17,685 bases of DNA, taken from positions 1-17,685 of the forward strand of contig BTQP01000026.1 of assembly GCA_036985935.1 (NCBI GenBank), written 5' to 3'. Shown in pieces: positions 8,454 to 15,857 of this stretch. Within the stretch, counting starts at the first letter, position 1. Each line of letters begins with the position of its first letter. The translations under genes and the position numbers were made by a program. Source of the stretch: JAMBLL01 sp036985935. GTDB taxonomy: Bacteria; Actinomycetota; Acidimicrobiia; Spongiisociales; UBA5794. The notes beneath the pieces were generated by a model that saw only the letters and a program-made list of their open reading frames with translations, had not been told where the DNA came from and did not search any database.

Positions 8454-8959
8454 ACCGCAAACCGTCTTTCGCGGGGTTTGTACAAGATCTTGAATACCCA
8501 GATCATCGGGAACGAAAGGAGGAGATTCCACACGGCGGGCAACAGGATCTTGCTCAGGAGCTCCGGTTCAGCGATCGTGTTTTGACCAAACAGCGTGCTC
8601 AAGAGGACGAACATCGTTTGGCTGAGAATCGTTAACACGAAGACAACAGCGCCAATGAGAAGTGGACCCTGAACGAAGCGTGCCCTCAAGCGCGATGACG
8701 CGTATGCGACACCGGTCATTGTCATCGCCCAGATACCGAGGGTGCCGCTGCCCACGAGATCGATCAGTATCCCCGCAGTGAATCCCAGGAGCAGGTGGTA
8801 CTCGGTTTCGAGGTAAGGAGCGACAAGCACGACGACGAGTGTCACGAGCGCCGGAGCCACACCGAGCGGTTGTATCCGGCCAGACCCGAACAGCGTCGTC
8901 TGGAGGACGATGGCAAGCACGACAGACAGCAAAGCGATTACGACGCGGGATCGGCTCAT
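8450..8959 (-). CDS. mreD: Rod shape-determining protein MreD
   Basis: A 169-residue integral membrane protein with about five hydrophobic segments, the usual size and topology for MreD, the membrane partner of MreC in the elongasome. Sequence is poorly conserved in this family. Identification rests on size, topology, the central stretch LLLGFTAGILIDLVGSGTLG (56-75), which fits the conserved GxxxGLxxDL-like region of MreD, and position between mreC and PBP2. The ATG at 8959 overlaps the mreC stop as ATGA, and its own stop overlaps the PBP2 ATG in the same way, so the three genes are translationally chained. Confidence 0.92.
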   Translation of the reverse strand: MSRSRVVIALLSVVLAIVLQTTLFGSGRIQPLGVAPALVTLVVVLVAPYLETEYHLLLGFTAGILIDLVGSGTLGIWAMTMTGVAYASSRLRARFVQGPLLIGAVVFVLTILSQTMFVLLSTLFGQNTIAEPELLSKILLPAVWNLLLSFPMIWVFKILYKPRERRFAV

Positions 8960-9864
8960 CCGTCACCGCCCTCGGGAGGCGACGTCGTGGTGGTCGTGTT
9001 CCTAACCAGGTTTTCGTTGTTCTCGACTACCGCGTCTACCGGGGACCAGCCGAGGATGACCTTCACGAAGTCAACCTGAGAGAGCAATGCCGCGGGCTCG
9101 ACATCCGTTCGGAGAACGAAACCTACCTCAGCCTTTTCCGTCGTCATCACGGTTCCTACGACGATGCCCGGGGGAAAGCGGCTGCCGTCAGTCACAACGA
9201 GAGCGTTCTCGTACACAGGCTGTAGTGCTCGGAACATTTCGAGCCGAAGCGGACCATCACCTCGACCAGACACGATGCCGGTTTCATTCGTCGTCTGTAC
9301 GCGCACACCCACGGAAACGATGGGGTCCGTGATCAACCTGATTCTGGCGTCGTTCGCACTGACGAGCTCTACGCGCCCGACGAGCCCGTCCTCATCCACA
9401 ACTGCCTGGCCGGCGACGACACCGTCGTTTGAGCCCTTGTCGATATAGCGCACGTTGTCAAAGGCGGTAACACCGGTCGAATAGAGCCGAGCGGTTACCG
9501 TCGTGAGGTCGTCGGAGACGGTGAGTCCGTTGATCAGTTCCAGCTGAGTGACTTTCTCTTCGAGTGCGTCCGTCTCGCGGAGTTGGGCTTCGGATGCGCG
9601 GAGCTGGGATCGCAACCGCTCGTTCTCATCTCTGAGACCAGCGAGGTTCGAAACTCCGTCGACGAACCCAACGACAGGACTCGTCACCCAATCCACACCC
9701 TTCTGTAACGGCGTGAAGATCGATTGGGTTCCTTCGCGCAAAACGTTCGCCACACTGTCTTGGTCAGATCGGACATCGAACGTGGCGACGATGAATCCGA
9801 CAGCGACGAGCGCCAGAAAGAGAATCGTCGCCCGATCGAATCGGCGCCCGGAGGAGGGAATCAT
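8956..9864 (-). CDS. mreC: Rod shape-determining protein MreC
   Basis: A 302-residue bitopic protein that links the MreB filament to the periplasmic/extracytoplasmic wall enzymes and activates PBP2-RodA. One TM helix lies at about 13-29. A coiled-coil (about 74-113, with DENERLRSQLRASEAQL) drives dimerisation. The paired beta-barrel domain follows, with recognisable segments such as YIDKGSNDGVVAGQAVV (139-155), DGLVGRVELVS (158-168), ARIRLITDP (172-180) and GIVSGRGDGPLRLE. The C-terminal tail, RNTTTTTSPPEGGDG, is disordered and threonine-rich. The ATG at 9864 lies 11 nt after the mreB stop, and the stop overlaps the mreD ATG. Confidence 0.96.
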   Translation of the reverse strand: MIPSSGRRFDRATILFLALVAVGFIVATFDVRSDQDSVANVLREGTQSIFTPLQKGVDWVTSPVVGFVDGVSNLAGLRDENERLRSQLRASEAQLRETDALEEKVTQLELINGLTVSDDLTTVTARLYSTGVTAFDNVRYIDKGSNDGVVAGQAVVDEDGLVGRVELVSANDARIRLITDPIVSVGVRVQTTNETGIVSGRGDGPLRLEMFRALQPVYENALVVTDGSRFPPGIVVGTVMTTEKAEVGFVLRTDVEPAALLSQVDFVKVILGWSPVDAVVENNENLVRNTTTTTSPPEGGDG

Positions 9865-9875
9865 GGCCGGGTCGG

Positions 9876-10907
9876 CTACGCGCGGTTAGATGACTGAAGG
9901 ACGACGTGAAGAATGTCGAACTCCTCCAGACATGCACCTGACCCGAGAACCACGCTGTGTAAAGGACGATCTGCGGTCACGATCGGCATGCCCGTTTCGT
10001 GGGCGAGCCTGACATCGATTCCCTTTAGATATGCACCACCGCCCGTGAGGATGACCCCACGTTCCATGATGTCTGCGGATAGTTCAGGGGGTGTCTTATC
10101 CAGCGTGTACTTGACCGCGTCGACGACCGCTTCGACGGGTTCTTCGATTGCCTCACGCACCTCGGCACTCGAAAGGACGATCGTCTTGGGAAGGCCTGAG
10201 ATCAGGTCGCGTCCTCGTACCTCTGCTGCAGGTTCGTCTGAGTAGGGCCACGCCGACCCGATGGCCATCTTGACTTGTTCAGCGGTCCGTTCGCCGAGCA
10301 TGAGACTGTATTCCTTCTTGACCCACTGAATGATGGATTCATCGAGCTCGTCCCCACCGATGCGGATGGATTTCGATACAACGATTCCACCGAGAGATAT
10401 CACCGCAACCTCTGTGGTTCCGCCGCCGATGTCTACGACCATTGAACCCATAGGTTCATGGACGGGAAGACCAACACCAATCGCCGCGGCCATTGGCTCC
10501 TCGATCGTGTAGGCACGACGTGCGCCAGCGTGATAGGCGGCTTCTTCGACCGCTCGGCGCTCGACCGCCGTGATGCCGGACGGCACACAGATCACGATCC
10601 GCGGACGTGCGGCGAATCGGCCTGTATGTACCTTGTCGATGAAGTACCGCAGCATCTTTTCCGTCACATCGAAGTCTGCGATCACACCGTCGCGGAGTGG
10701 TCGAATCGCCTGGATGTACGACGGAGTGCGACCGATCATCCGCTTCGCAGCGGTACCGACTTCGAGCGGACGATTGTCGCGCGTGTTGATCGCGACAACC
10801 GAAGGTTCGTTGAGGACGATGCCCTGGCCACGCACGAACACAAGCGTGTTTGCCGTTCCCAAGTCGATGGCCATGTCCCGGCCAGCGAATGACAAAAAGT
10901 TGTTCAT
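9876..10907 (-). CDS. mreB: MreB, actin-like cell-shape protein
   Basis: A 343-residue bacterial actin that forms membrane-associated filaments and steers the elongasome. The N-terminal MNNFLSFAGRDMAIDLGTANT includes the hydrophobic membrane-contact tip and phosphate-1 loop DLGTANT (15-21). Phosphate-2 is DIGGGTTE (159-166), preceded by TIEEPMAAAIG (134-144), and the adenosine loop is ILTGGGAYLKGID (about 290-302). Length and all motifs are normal, with no sign of a degenerate Mbl/MreB-like paralogue. The ATG at 10907 has a GAGGA element about 8-9 nt upstream. The gap to ndk upstream is 63 nt. Presence of MreB excludes mycobacteria and corynebacteria as the source. Confidence 0.98.
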   Translation of the reverse strand: MNNFLSFAGRDMAIDLGTANTLVFVRGQGIVLNEPSVVAINTRDNRPLEVGTAAKRMIGRTPSYIQAIRPLRDGVIADFDVTEKMLRYFIDKVHTGRFAARPRIVICVPSGITAVERRAVEEAAYHAGARRAYTIEEPMAAAIGVGLPVHEPMGSMVVDIGGGTTEVAVISLGGIVVSKSIRIGGDELDESIIQWVKKEYSLMLGERTAEQVKMAIGSAWPYSDEPAAEVRGRDLISGLPKTIVLSSAEVREAIEEPVEAVVDAVKYTLDKTPPELSADIMERGVILTGGGAYLKGIDVRLAHETGMPIVTADRPLHSVVLGSGACLEEFDILHVVLQSSNRA

Positions 10908-10970
10908 CGAAAGAGTCCTCGAGTGGATCGTTGCAAGTGTACCCGGAAGCTTCTCAACCGAGCCTGAAAA

Positions 10971-11375
10971 CTATGTGAAGAAAATGCCAAGCTCACGCTC
11001 GGCGCTTTCCACTGAGTCGGAACCGTGCACGATGTTGTGGGTAATGACAATACCAAAGTCTCCTCTAATGGTGCCAGGGGTTGCCTCAGCGGGATTCGTA
11101 CCCCCCATCAGCGTGCGGGCGACGGAAACTGCTGATTCGCCCGACCACTCCATGGCAACTACGGGGCCCGAGGTGATGAAGTCCACGAGCTCGCCAAAAA
11201 AAGGTTTCTCAGTGTGTTCGGCATAGTGGCGCCCGGCAAGCTCGGCATCCATCGTCATCATCGCAAGGTTCTCGAGTTTCAGTCCCTTGCGTTCCAACCG
11301 CGAAATCACTTCACCAACGAGACCACGAGCGACCCCATCTGGTTTTACCATGACATAGGTGTTCTCAACTGCCAT
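10971..11375 (-). CDS. ndk: Nucleoside diphosphate kinase
   Basis: A 134-residue cytoplasmic enzyme that transfers the gamma-phosphate of ATP to other NDPs through a phosphohistidine. It contains the N-terminal NTYVMVKPDGVARG (5-18), KPFFGELVDFITSGPVVAM (57-75), GTIRGDFG (101-108) and the active-site NIVHGSDS (114-121) with His117. Length is typical. The start is set at the ATG at 11375, with GAGGAG (11386-11391) 10 nt upstream. A TTG at 11381 is in frame but only 4 nt from that site and would add two residues not typical for the family. It lies between folC and mreB, as in other actinobacteria. A 7-bp palindrome sits just upstream, at 11405-11421. Confidence 0.98.
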   Translation of the reverse strand: MAVENTYVMVKPDGVARGLVGEVISRLERKGLKLENLAMMTMDAELAGRHYAEHTEKPFFGELVDFITSGPVVAMEWSGESAVSVARTLMGGTNPAEATPGTIRGDFGIVITHNIVHGSDSVESAERELGIFFT

Positions 11376-11404
11376 TTTCAAAGAGCTCCTCGGTGGAACG
11401 AATG

Positions 11405-11421
11405 TGCGATCATCGATCGCA
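11405..11421. repeat. Perfect 7-bp inverted repeat between folC and ndk
   Basis: TGCGATC, a 3-nt ATC spacer and GATCGCA form a perfect palindrome. It lies within the 75-nt gap after the folC stop and ends 14 nt before the GAGGAG ribosome site of ndk. There is no T-run on either side, so it does not look like an intrinsic terminator. It could be an operator, an mRNA-processing hairpin, or chance. Confidence 0.5.
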
Positions 11422-11450
11422 AATGTGCCGCAAGGCTACAAGGATGCAGA

Positions 11451-12869
11451 CTATTCGTCTGAGTCATCGTCGAACCGATCGAAATCGGTGTCCTGCTCCT
11501 CATCGTCCTCGATCGATGAATCGAATCGGAGATGTGCCTCACTCGATCGGTCATCCGAGGGCACCAACGTCCCGCGCGCCTCGCCGACGACGTACAGAGA
11601 CCCCGCAACGACGACCCCACCATCGCTCCCCGCAGCAATCTCTGCGGCGCTGAGCGCCGCGGCCACATCCGGATAGGTGGTTGCGGAGACCCCGAGCGCA
11701 CTCTCAGCGCCCGCGGCGACGTCGTCTGGCGGCACCGACGAGGTATCCACCGCCGCGCACGCGAACACGTGCCCAACAAGTCCCTTGAGGGGTTGCACCA
11801 GCGCCTCGGTCGAGCGCTCGCCTCGCACACCGAGGACCAGGTTCCACAGCGTCGGAGGAAATTCGCTATCCAGCGTGGCGGCGAGACCCTCGAATCCCTG
11901 ATGGTTGTGCGCACCGTCGAATATGACGAGCGGATGCCTCGATACGACCTCAAGCCGACCGGGCGCCGTCGTCGCCGCCACGGCGATCTGGAGAAGATCG
12001 TTGTCAAGCGCTCGCCCGAGCAGCATCTCTGCCGTAGCGACCGACGTTGCGAGATGTTCGACCTGGTGCCTTCCATGGAGCGGCAGGAAGAGATCGTGGT
12101 ACTCGCCAAAGACACCGTTGACGGACACCTGCCACCCACCAACTCCAATCGTCGCATCCAGAACCGAGAACGCCTCATCCGATTTGACCCAGTTCGCGTT
12201 CGTCTCTGCCACCCTACGCGACACAACGTCGAGCGCCTCGTCGGGAAGCGGCCCGGTGACAAGCGTGCCTTCCTGCTTGAGGATCGCGACCTTCTCGGCA
12301 GCTATCAGCTCGATCGTGTCGCCCAAGTATTCGGTGTGGTCGATGTCGATGCCGGTAACGACGGAAACGGCCGCATCGATGACATTGGTTGCATCGAGAC
12401 GTCCCCCGAGTCCGACCTCGACGACGGCGACGTCGACCGTGGCCGTAGCAAAGATCGAGAAGGCGAGAGCTGCGGTGACCTCGAAATACGTTACGAGCTC
12501 ACCGCTCGATGCCTCGTATCCCATAACGAACCAGGCGATATCACGCACCGCATCGGTGAAATCGTGCGGGTCGAGGGATACGCCATGAATCGAAAACCTC
12601 TCCTCAACACGATCAAGGTGGGGCGACGTAAATCCGCCTGTAGCGAGGCCGTGGGACCCGAGGATCTGTTGGACCATCCGCGAAACGGTTGTCTTCCCGT
12701 TCGTGCCAGCGATGTGGATGCTCGGGTAGGCGAGCTGCGGATCGTCCATGAAGGCGAGAAGTCCCGTGATCCGGTCGAGTCCTGGCTGAACTCCCCTGCC
12801 TATTCGTTCGTTCAGGAAGTCCTCAGCGTCTTCGCGGTTTCGAATCTGCGGTGCGGTCGTGTCCGTCAT
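11451..12869 (-). CDS. folC: Folylpolyglutamate synthase / dihydrofolate synthase
   Basis: A 472-residue Mur-ligase-type enzyme that adds glutamate to folates (and, in bifunctional forms, to dihydropteroate), retaining them in the cell for one-carbon metabolism. The ATP loop is IAGTNGKTT (53-61), followed by GGFTSPHLD (78-86) and a VEVGLGGRLDATNV segment. A DIDHTEYLGDT stretch precedes AAEKVAILK, whose lysine is the carbamylated residue in the family. FDGAHNHQGFEGL marks the C-terminal domain. The last ~23 residues (DSSIEDDEEQDTDF... to the end) form an unusually acidic tail beyond the folded domain. The ATG at 12869 lies 3 nt after the valS stop, indicating a single transcript. Mono- or bifunctionality cannot be decided from sequence alone. 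Confidence 0.96.
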   Translation of the reverse strand: MTDTTAPQIRNREDAEDFLNERIGRGVQPGLDRITGLLAFMDDPQLAYPSIHIAGTNGKTTVSRMVQQILGSHGLATGGFTSPHLDRVEERFSIHGVSLDPHDFTDAVRDIAWFVMGYEASSGELVTYFEVTAALAFSIFATATVDVAVVEVGLGGRLDATNVIDAAVSVVTGIDIDHTEYLGDTIELIAAEKVAILKQEGTLVTGPLPDEALDVVSRRVAETNANWVKSDEAFSVLDATIGVGGWQVSVNGVFGEYHDLFLPLHGRHQVEHLATSVATAEMLLGRALDNDLLQIAVAATTAPGRLEVVSRHPLVIFDGAHNHQGFEGLAATLDSEFPPTLWNLVLGVRGERSTEALVQPLKGLVGHVFACAAVDTSSVPPDDVAAGAESALGVSATTYPDVAAALSAAEIAAGSDGGVVVAGSLYVVGEARGTLVPSDDRSSEAHLRFDSSIEDDEEQDTDFDRFDDDSDE

Positions 12870-12872
12870 GTT

Positions 12873-15485
12873 TCAACCAAGCTCTTCGAGCAATCGGTTC
12901 TGCTCAGCGAGCTCCGCCTCGACTTCTGCGAGACGTGCCTCCTCCTGTGCGACTACCTCTGCGGGCGCCCGATCGCGAAAGCTCGGGTTGCTGAGCTTTC
13001 CTCTCGACCGGCCGATTGACGCATCGAGCTCGGCGATCACTTTTTGGATTCGCGGACGTTCAGCATCCACATCGATCAGACCCTCAAGAGATATGAAGGC
13101 TTCAACACCCGGTGCGAACATTCTCGTTTGACCGGTCTCGGCACCAGGGCGAGCACCGTTGAACGGTGAGCAGTCGGCGAGTGTCGCTATCTGTGCAAGC
13201 CACCAGTCAGGCAGCGGGTCGTCACCTGAAACGATCGTGACGGGAATTTCGATCTTTCGAGAGATCTGATGCTGGGAACGAAACTGTCGTATCTGCGTCA
13301 CGAGTTCCTGGAGCGAATCCACGTGCTCGGGTGACGAATACTCAGGGATGTCTGGCCACGACGCCGTCACGAGGAGTTCGGGTCCGTCGGCGAGGTGTGA
13401 CCACAGTTCCTCGGTCACGAACGGTATGGCAGGGTGGAACAACTTGAGGACGTCGCGCAGAACGACTCCGAGGGTTTGACGCATGATCGGTGCTCGATCG
13501 TCGTCCTTCGAGATCGTCTTGGCCATCTCGAGATACCAGTCGAACACCTCCGACCACGCGAAGTTGTACAGCAGTCCGTACGCATCCGAGAGCCGATATT
13601 CGTCCAGCAGTCGGTCGACCTCGGTTGTGACGTCGCTCAGTCGTGATAGCACCCAGGCGCCCTCGGGTCCTGGTTGCGCTGGATAGCCACCGTCGACAGG
13701 AACTCCGTCGACGTCCATGAATTCGACGGCGAAACGAATCGCATTCCAGAGTTTGTTTCCGAACCGTCTCGATGCGTCGACCCAGTCGGTGTTCAATGGG
13801 ATGTCGTGACCTGGAGCCGCTGACTGGATAAGCGCAAGACGTACGCTGTCGGCACCGTATTCATCGATCAATTCCAACGGGTCGAGTGCGTTGCCGGAGG
13901 ACTTCGACATCTTGCGTCCACTGGCGGCATCGCGGACCATTCCGTGTATCACGATGTCGGTAAACGGCGCATCGTCTGTGAAGTGGAGACCCATCTTCAT
14001 CATGCGGGCCACCCAGAAGAATATGATGTCGAACCCTGTGACGAGCGTTGCGGTTGGGTAGAACTTCGCAAGATCTTCTGTTTCTTCTGGCCAGCCGAGC
14101 GTGGAGAACGGCCACAACGCCGAAGAGAACCAGGTGTCGAGAACATCCTCGTCCTGGCGCAGGTCATTCGAGCCACACGCGCACACCGTGGGATCCTCGA
14201 TCGATACGATCGTTTCTCCACAGGCGTCGCAGTACCAGGCCGGGATCCGGTGTCCCCACCACAGTTGGCGGCTTACACACCAGTCCTGCAGGTTCTCCAT
14301 CCAGTGGAAGTAATTCTTCTCCCACCGTTTCGGGATGAAACGTGTCCTCCCCGATTTGACGGCATCGATGGCCGGCCCGACAAGAGGTTGAACGTCAACG
14401 AACCATTGCAACGACAGCAACGGCTCGATCACGCTGTCGCAACGTGAGCAGTGACCCACGGAGTGGCGGTGCTCCTCGATCTTTTCGATCGCATCGATCC
14501 CGGCAAGGCGAGCTTGCACGGCGGCTCTCGCTTCGAACCTGTCCATTCCAGCGAATTCGCCACCCTCGGCAGTGATCTGTGCCTTTGTATTGATCACAAC
14601 GATCGACTCGAGGTTGTGGCGTTTCCCGATGTCGAAATCGAGCGGGTCATGTGCGGGTGTCACCTTCACTGCACCCGTACCGAAATCGGGTTCAACCTCG
14701 TCGTCGCCCACAACGGGTATCTCTCGGTTCATCAACGGCAACATCACCGTTCTTCCGATAGCGGCTCGATAGCGATCGTCGTCTGGATGCACCGCAACAC
14801 CAGTGTCACCGAGCATGGTTTCGGGCCGCGTCGTCGCGACGGTGATGTACCCGTCACCGTCCGTGAACGGGTATCGGATATACGTCAGCTCGCCAGCTTC
14901 GTCCTCGTGTTCTACCTCGATCTCGGACAGGGCCGTGTGATCTGTTGGGCACCAGTTGATGATGCGGTTCGCCCGGTACATCAAACCTTCGTCGTACAGA
15001 GTCACGAACACCTTGCGGACCGCTGCACTCAGGCCTTCGTCGAAAGTGAACCGTTCACGACTCCAATCGGTCGAGTCACCGAGCTTGCGCATCTGCTGCG
15101 TGATGCTCCCCCCTGATTTCGACTTCCACGCCCATACCCGTCCAACGAACGCTTCCCTGCCGATGTCGTGACGGGATATCCCCTCGTTGCGCAGTTCGCG
15201 CTCGACAACGTTCTGTGTAGCGATGCCAGCGTGGTCCATACCGGGAAGCCACAACGCTGCGAATCCCTGCATCCGTTTGCGGCGGATGATGACGTCCTGG
15301 ATTGCGTGGTCAAGCGCGTGCCCCATATGAAGAACACCCGTGACATTGGGTGGCGGAATGACGATGCAGTACGGCTCACCGTCAGGATTGACCTCAGGAC
15401 GGAAGCTTCCCGAATTCTCCCATATCGGATACCAGCGCGATTCGACCTCGGCAGGGTTGTACGTTGGGTTCATCACGGCCTTCAC
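12873..15485 (-). CDS. valS: Valyl-tRNA synthetase
   Basis: An 870-residue class I aminoacyl-tRNA synthetase that charges tRNA-Val. The HIGH signature is HMGH (53-56) within PPPNVTGVLHMGH, and KMSKS is at 525-529. The CP1 editing domain spans roughly 190-345 and contains TTRPETMLGDTG (218-229). Zinc-type cysteine clusters occur at 346-349 (CSRC) and 419-437 (CDAC...CAC). The C-terminal ~65 residues form the coiled-coil arm typical of bacterial ValRS (AERPRIQKVIAELDASIG to the end). The GTG at 15485 is chosen because GGAGG (15495-15499) lies 9 nt upstream and an in-frame TGA directly precedes it. An ATG at 15473 is the alternative. It heads the long co-directional run and is preceded by a structured leader. 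Confidence 0.98.
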   Translation of the reverse strand: MKAVMNPTYNPAEVESRWYPIWENSGSFRPEVNPDGEPYCIVIPPPNVTGVLHMGHALDHAIQDVIIRRKRMQGFAALWLPGMDHAGIATQNVVERELRNEGISRHDIGREAFVGRVWAWKSKSGGSITQQMRKLGDSTDWSRERFTFDEGLSAAVRKVFVTLYDEGLMYRANRIINWCPTDHTALSEIEVEHEDEAGELTYIRYPFTDGDGYITVATTRPETMLGDTGVAVHPDDDRYRAAIGRTVMLPLMNREIPVVGDDEVEPDFGTGAVKVTPAHDPLDFDIGKRHNLESIVVINTKAQITAEGGEFAGMDRFEARAAVQARLAGIDAIEKIEEHRHSVGHCSRCDSVIEPLLSLQWFVDVQPLVGPAIDAVKSGRTRFIPKRWEKNYFHWMENLQDWCVSRQLWWGHRIPAWYCDACGETIVSIEDPTVCACGSNDLRQDEDVLDTWFSSALWPFSTLGWPEETEDLAKFYPTATLVTGFDIIFFWVARMMKMGLHFTDDAPFTDIVIHGMVRDAASGRKMSKSSGNALDPLELIDEYGADSVRLALIQSAAPGHDIPLNTDWVDASRRFGNKLWNAIRFAVEFMDVDGVPVDGGYPAQPGPEGAWVLSRLSDVTTEVDRLLDEYRLSDAYGLLYNFAWSEVFDWYLEMAKTISKDDDRAPIMRQTLGVVLRDVLKLFHPAIPFVTEELWSHLADGPELLVTASWPDIPEYSSPEHVDSLQELVTQIRQFRSQHQISRKIEIPVTIVSGDDPLPDWWLAQIATLADCSPFNGARPGAETGQTRMFAPGVEAFISLEGLIDVDAERPRIQKVIAELDASIGRSRGKLSNPSFRDRAPAEVVAQEEARLAEVEAELAEQNRLLEELG

Positions 15486-15516
15486 TCACGGGATCCTCCG
15501 GTCGTGACAGTGTACT

Positions 15517-15547
15517 GAAATGAGAAACCCGGGGACCCATCCCCGGG
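15517..15547 (-). terminator. Candidate leader terminator/attenuator upstream of valS
   Basis: On the minus strand CCCGGGGA and TCCCCGGG form an 8-bp perfect stem around a TGGG loop (15528-15547), followed by TTTCTCATTTC. The polarity fits transcription toward valS, and there is no T-run on the plus-strand side. It lies within the leader, 32 nt or more upstream of the valS start, rather than after a gene. That position suggests attenuation rather than simple termination. The U-tract is interrupted, so efficiency is uncertain. Confidence 0.45.
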
Positions 15548-15565
15548 AATCTGCCTTCCTATGCC

Positions 15566-15606
15566 ATGAGACGGGGCGGAAGCCACCACTTCGCACCCCG
15601 ACTCAT
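15566..15606. repeat. Long imperfect inverted repeat in valS leader
   Basis: ATGAG pairs with CTCAT and CGGGG with CCCCG, separated by a single A-A mismatch. The inner part continues as GCGGAAG against CTTCGC with one bulge, closing on a 6-nt CCACCA loop (TGGTGG on the valS-sense strand). It lies 18 nt upstream, in the valS direction, of the terminator-like hairpin. On the valS-sense strand its 3' arm contains CCCCG, which could pair instead with CGGGG in the 5' arm of that hairpin. Confidence 0.55.
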
Positions 15607-15857
15607 AGACCTGTGTCCCCCCCCGTGGTACCGAACCAAGCTCTGCTGTGGACAGTGCTCTGACACCGTAGGTCGAACGGCCTATACGGACAAGGCACAG
15701 ATTCTGCGGCACGTCCGGACTAGTCACCGAGCACGGCATCGCCCGCCACGCGCATTCAGGTGGAGGCGACCTGCGCAAGGGGTTGCTGTATACGTGTCTT
15801 TGTGCCCTATCGGCTGCGCCACAGCCGCGAGAAGATGAGGGGAACAAGGGAGGCCCG

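Larger units (their letters stand above)
15486..15857. other. Divergent intergenic region with structured valS leader
   Basis: This 372-nt stretch between valS (minus) and the 132-aa gene (plus) must hold both promoters, but I could not identify convincing -35/-10 pairs. It contains, from the valS side, the GGAGG ribosome site (15495-15499), a GC-rich hairpin with a T-rich tail (15517-15547), a long imperfect hairpin (15566-15606), a run of eight C (15617-15624) and a perfect 6-bp inverted repeat CGGCTG/CAGCCG (15811-15827). Open frames cross it on both strands; the only one with any protein-like feature (15566-15838, plus) is treated as a finding. I compared it with the T-box consensus and did not find a good match. 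No tRNA could be folded. Confidence 0.6.

Noticed and set aside
8454..8531. 26-codon N-terminal extension of PBP2 from a GTG at 8531
   Set aside because: It lies wholly inside mreD and adds residues before the normal cytoplasmic tip; the ATG at 8453 with ATGA overlap fits the rest of the operon.
10908..10970. Promoter directly upstream of mreB
   Set aside because: TACACT resembles a -10 box, but no -35-like hexamer occurs 16-18 nt before it.
11532..13019. Plus-strand 495-codon open frame opposite folC and the valS end
   Set aside because: FolC motifs on the minus strand are unmistakable. The plus frame is Arg/Asp-rich shadow without domain features.
15528..15606. Small SRP RNA or other known ncRNA
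   Set aside because: GGAAGGCAGA on the minus strand recalls the SRP core, but the flanking GUCCGGAAGGAAGCAGCC pattern is absent and the folding is different.
15541..15660. Possible T-box riboswitch upstream of valS
   Set aside because: CGGTACCACGG and GGTGGCTTCCGC each resemble parts of the T-box consensus, but neither has the UGGN-ACC bulge in the right helix context, and no Stem I specifier loop could be recognised.
15482..15847. Minus-strand 121-codon open frame across the valS leader
   Set aside because: It has no protein-like pattern, overlaps the valS start and the leader hairpins, and has no ribosome site; it looks like GC-rich chance.
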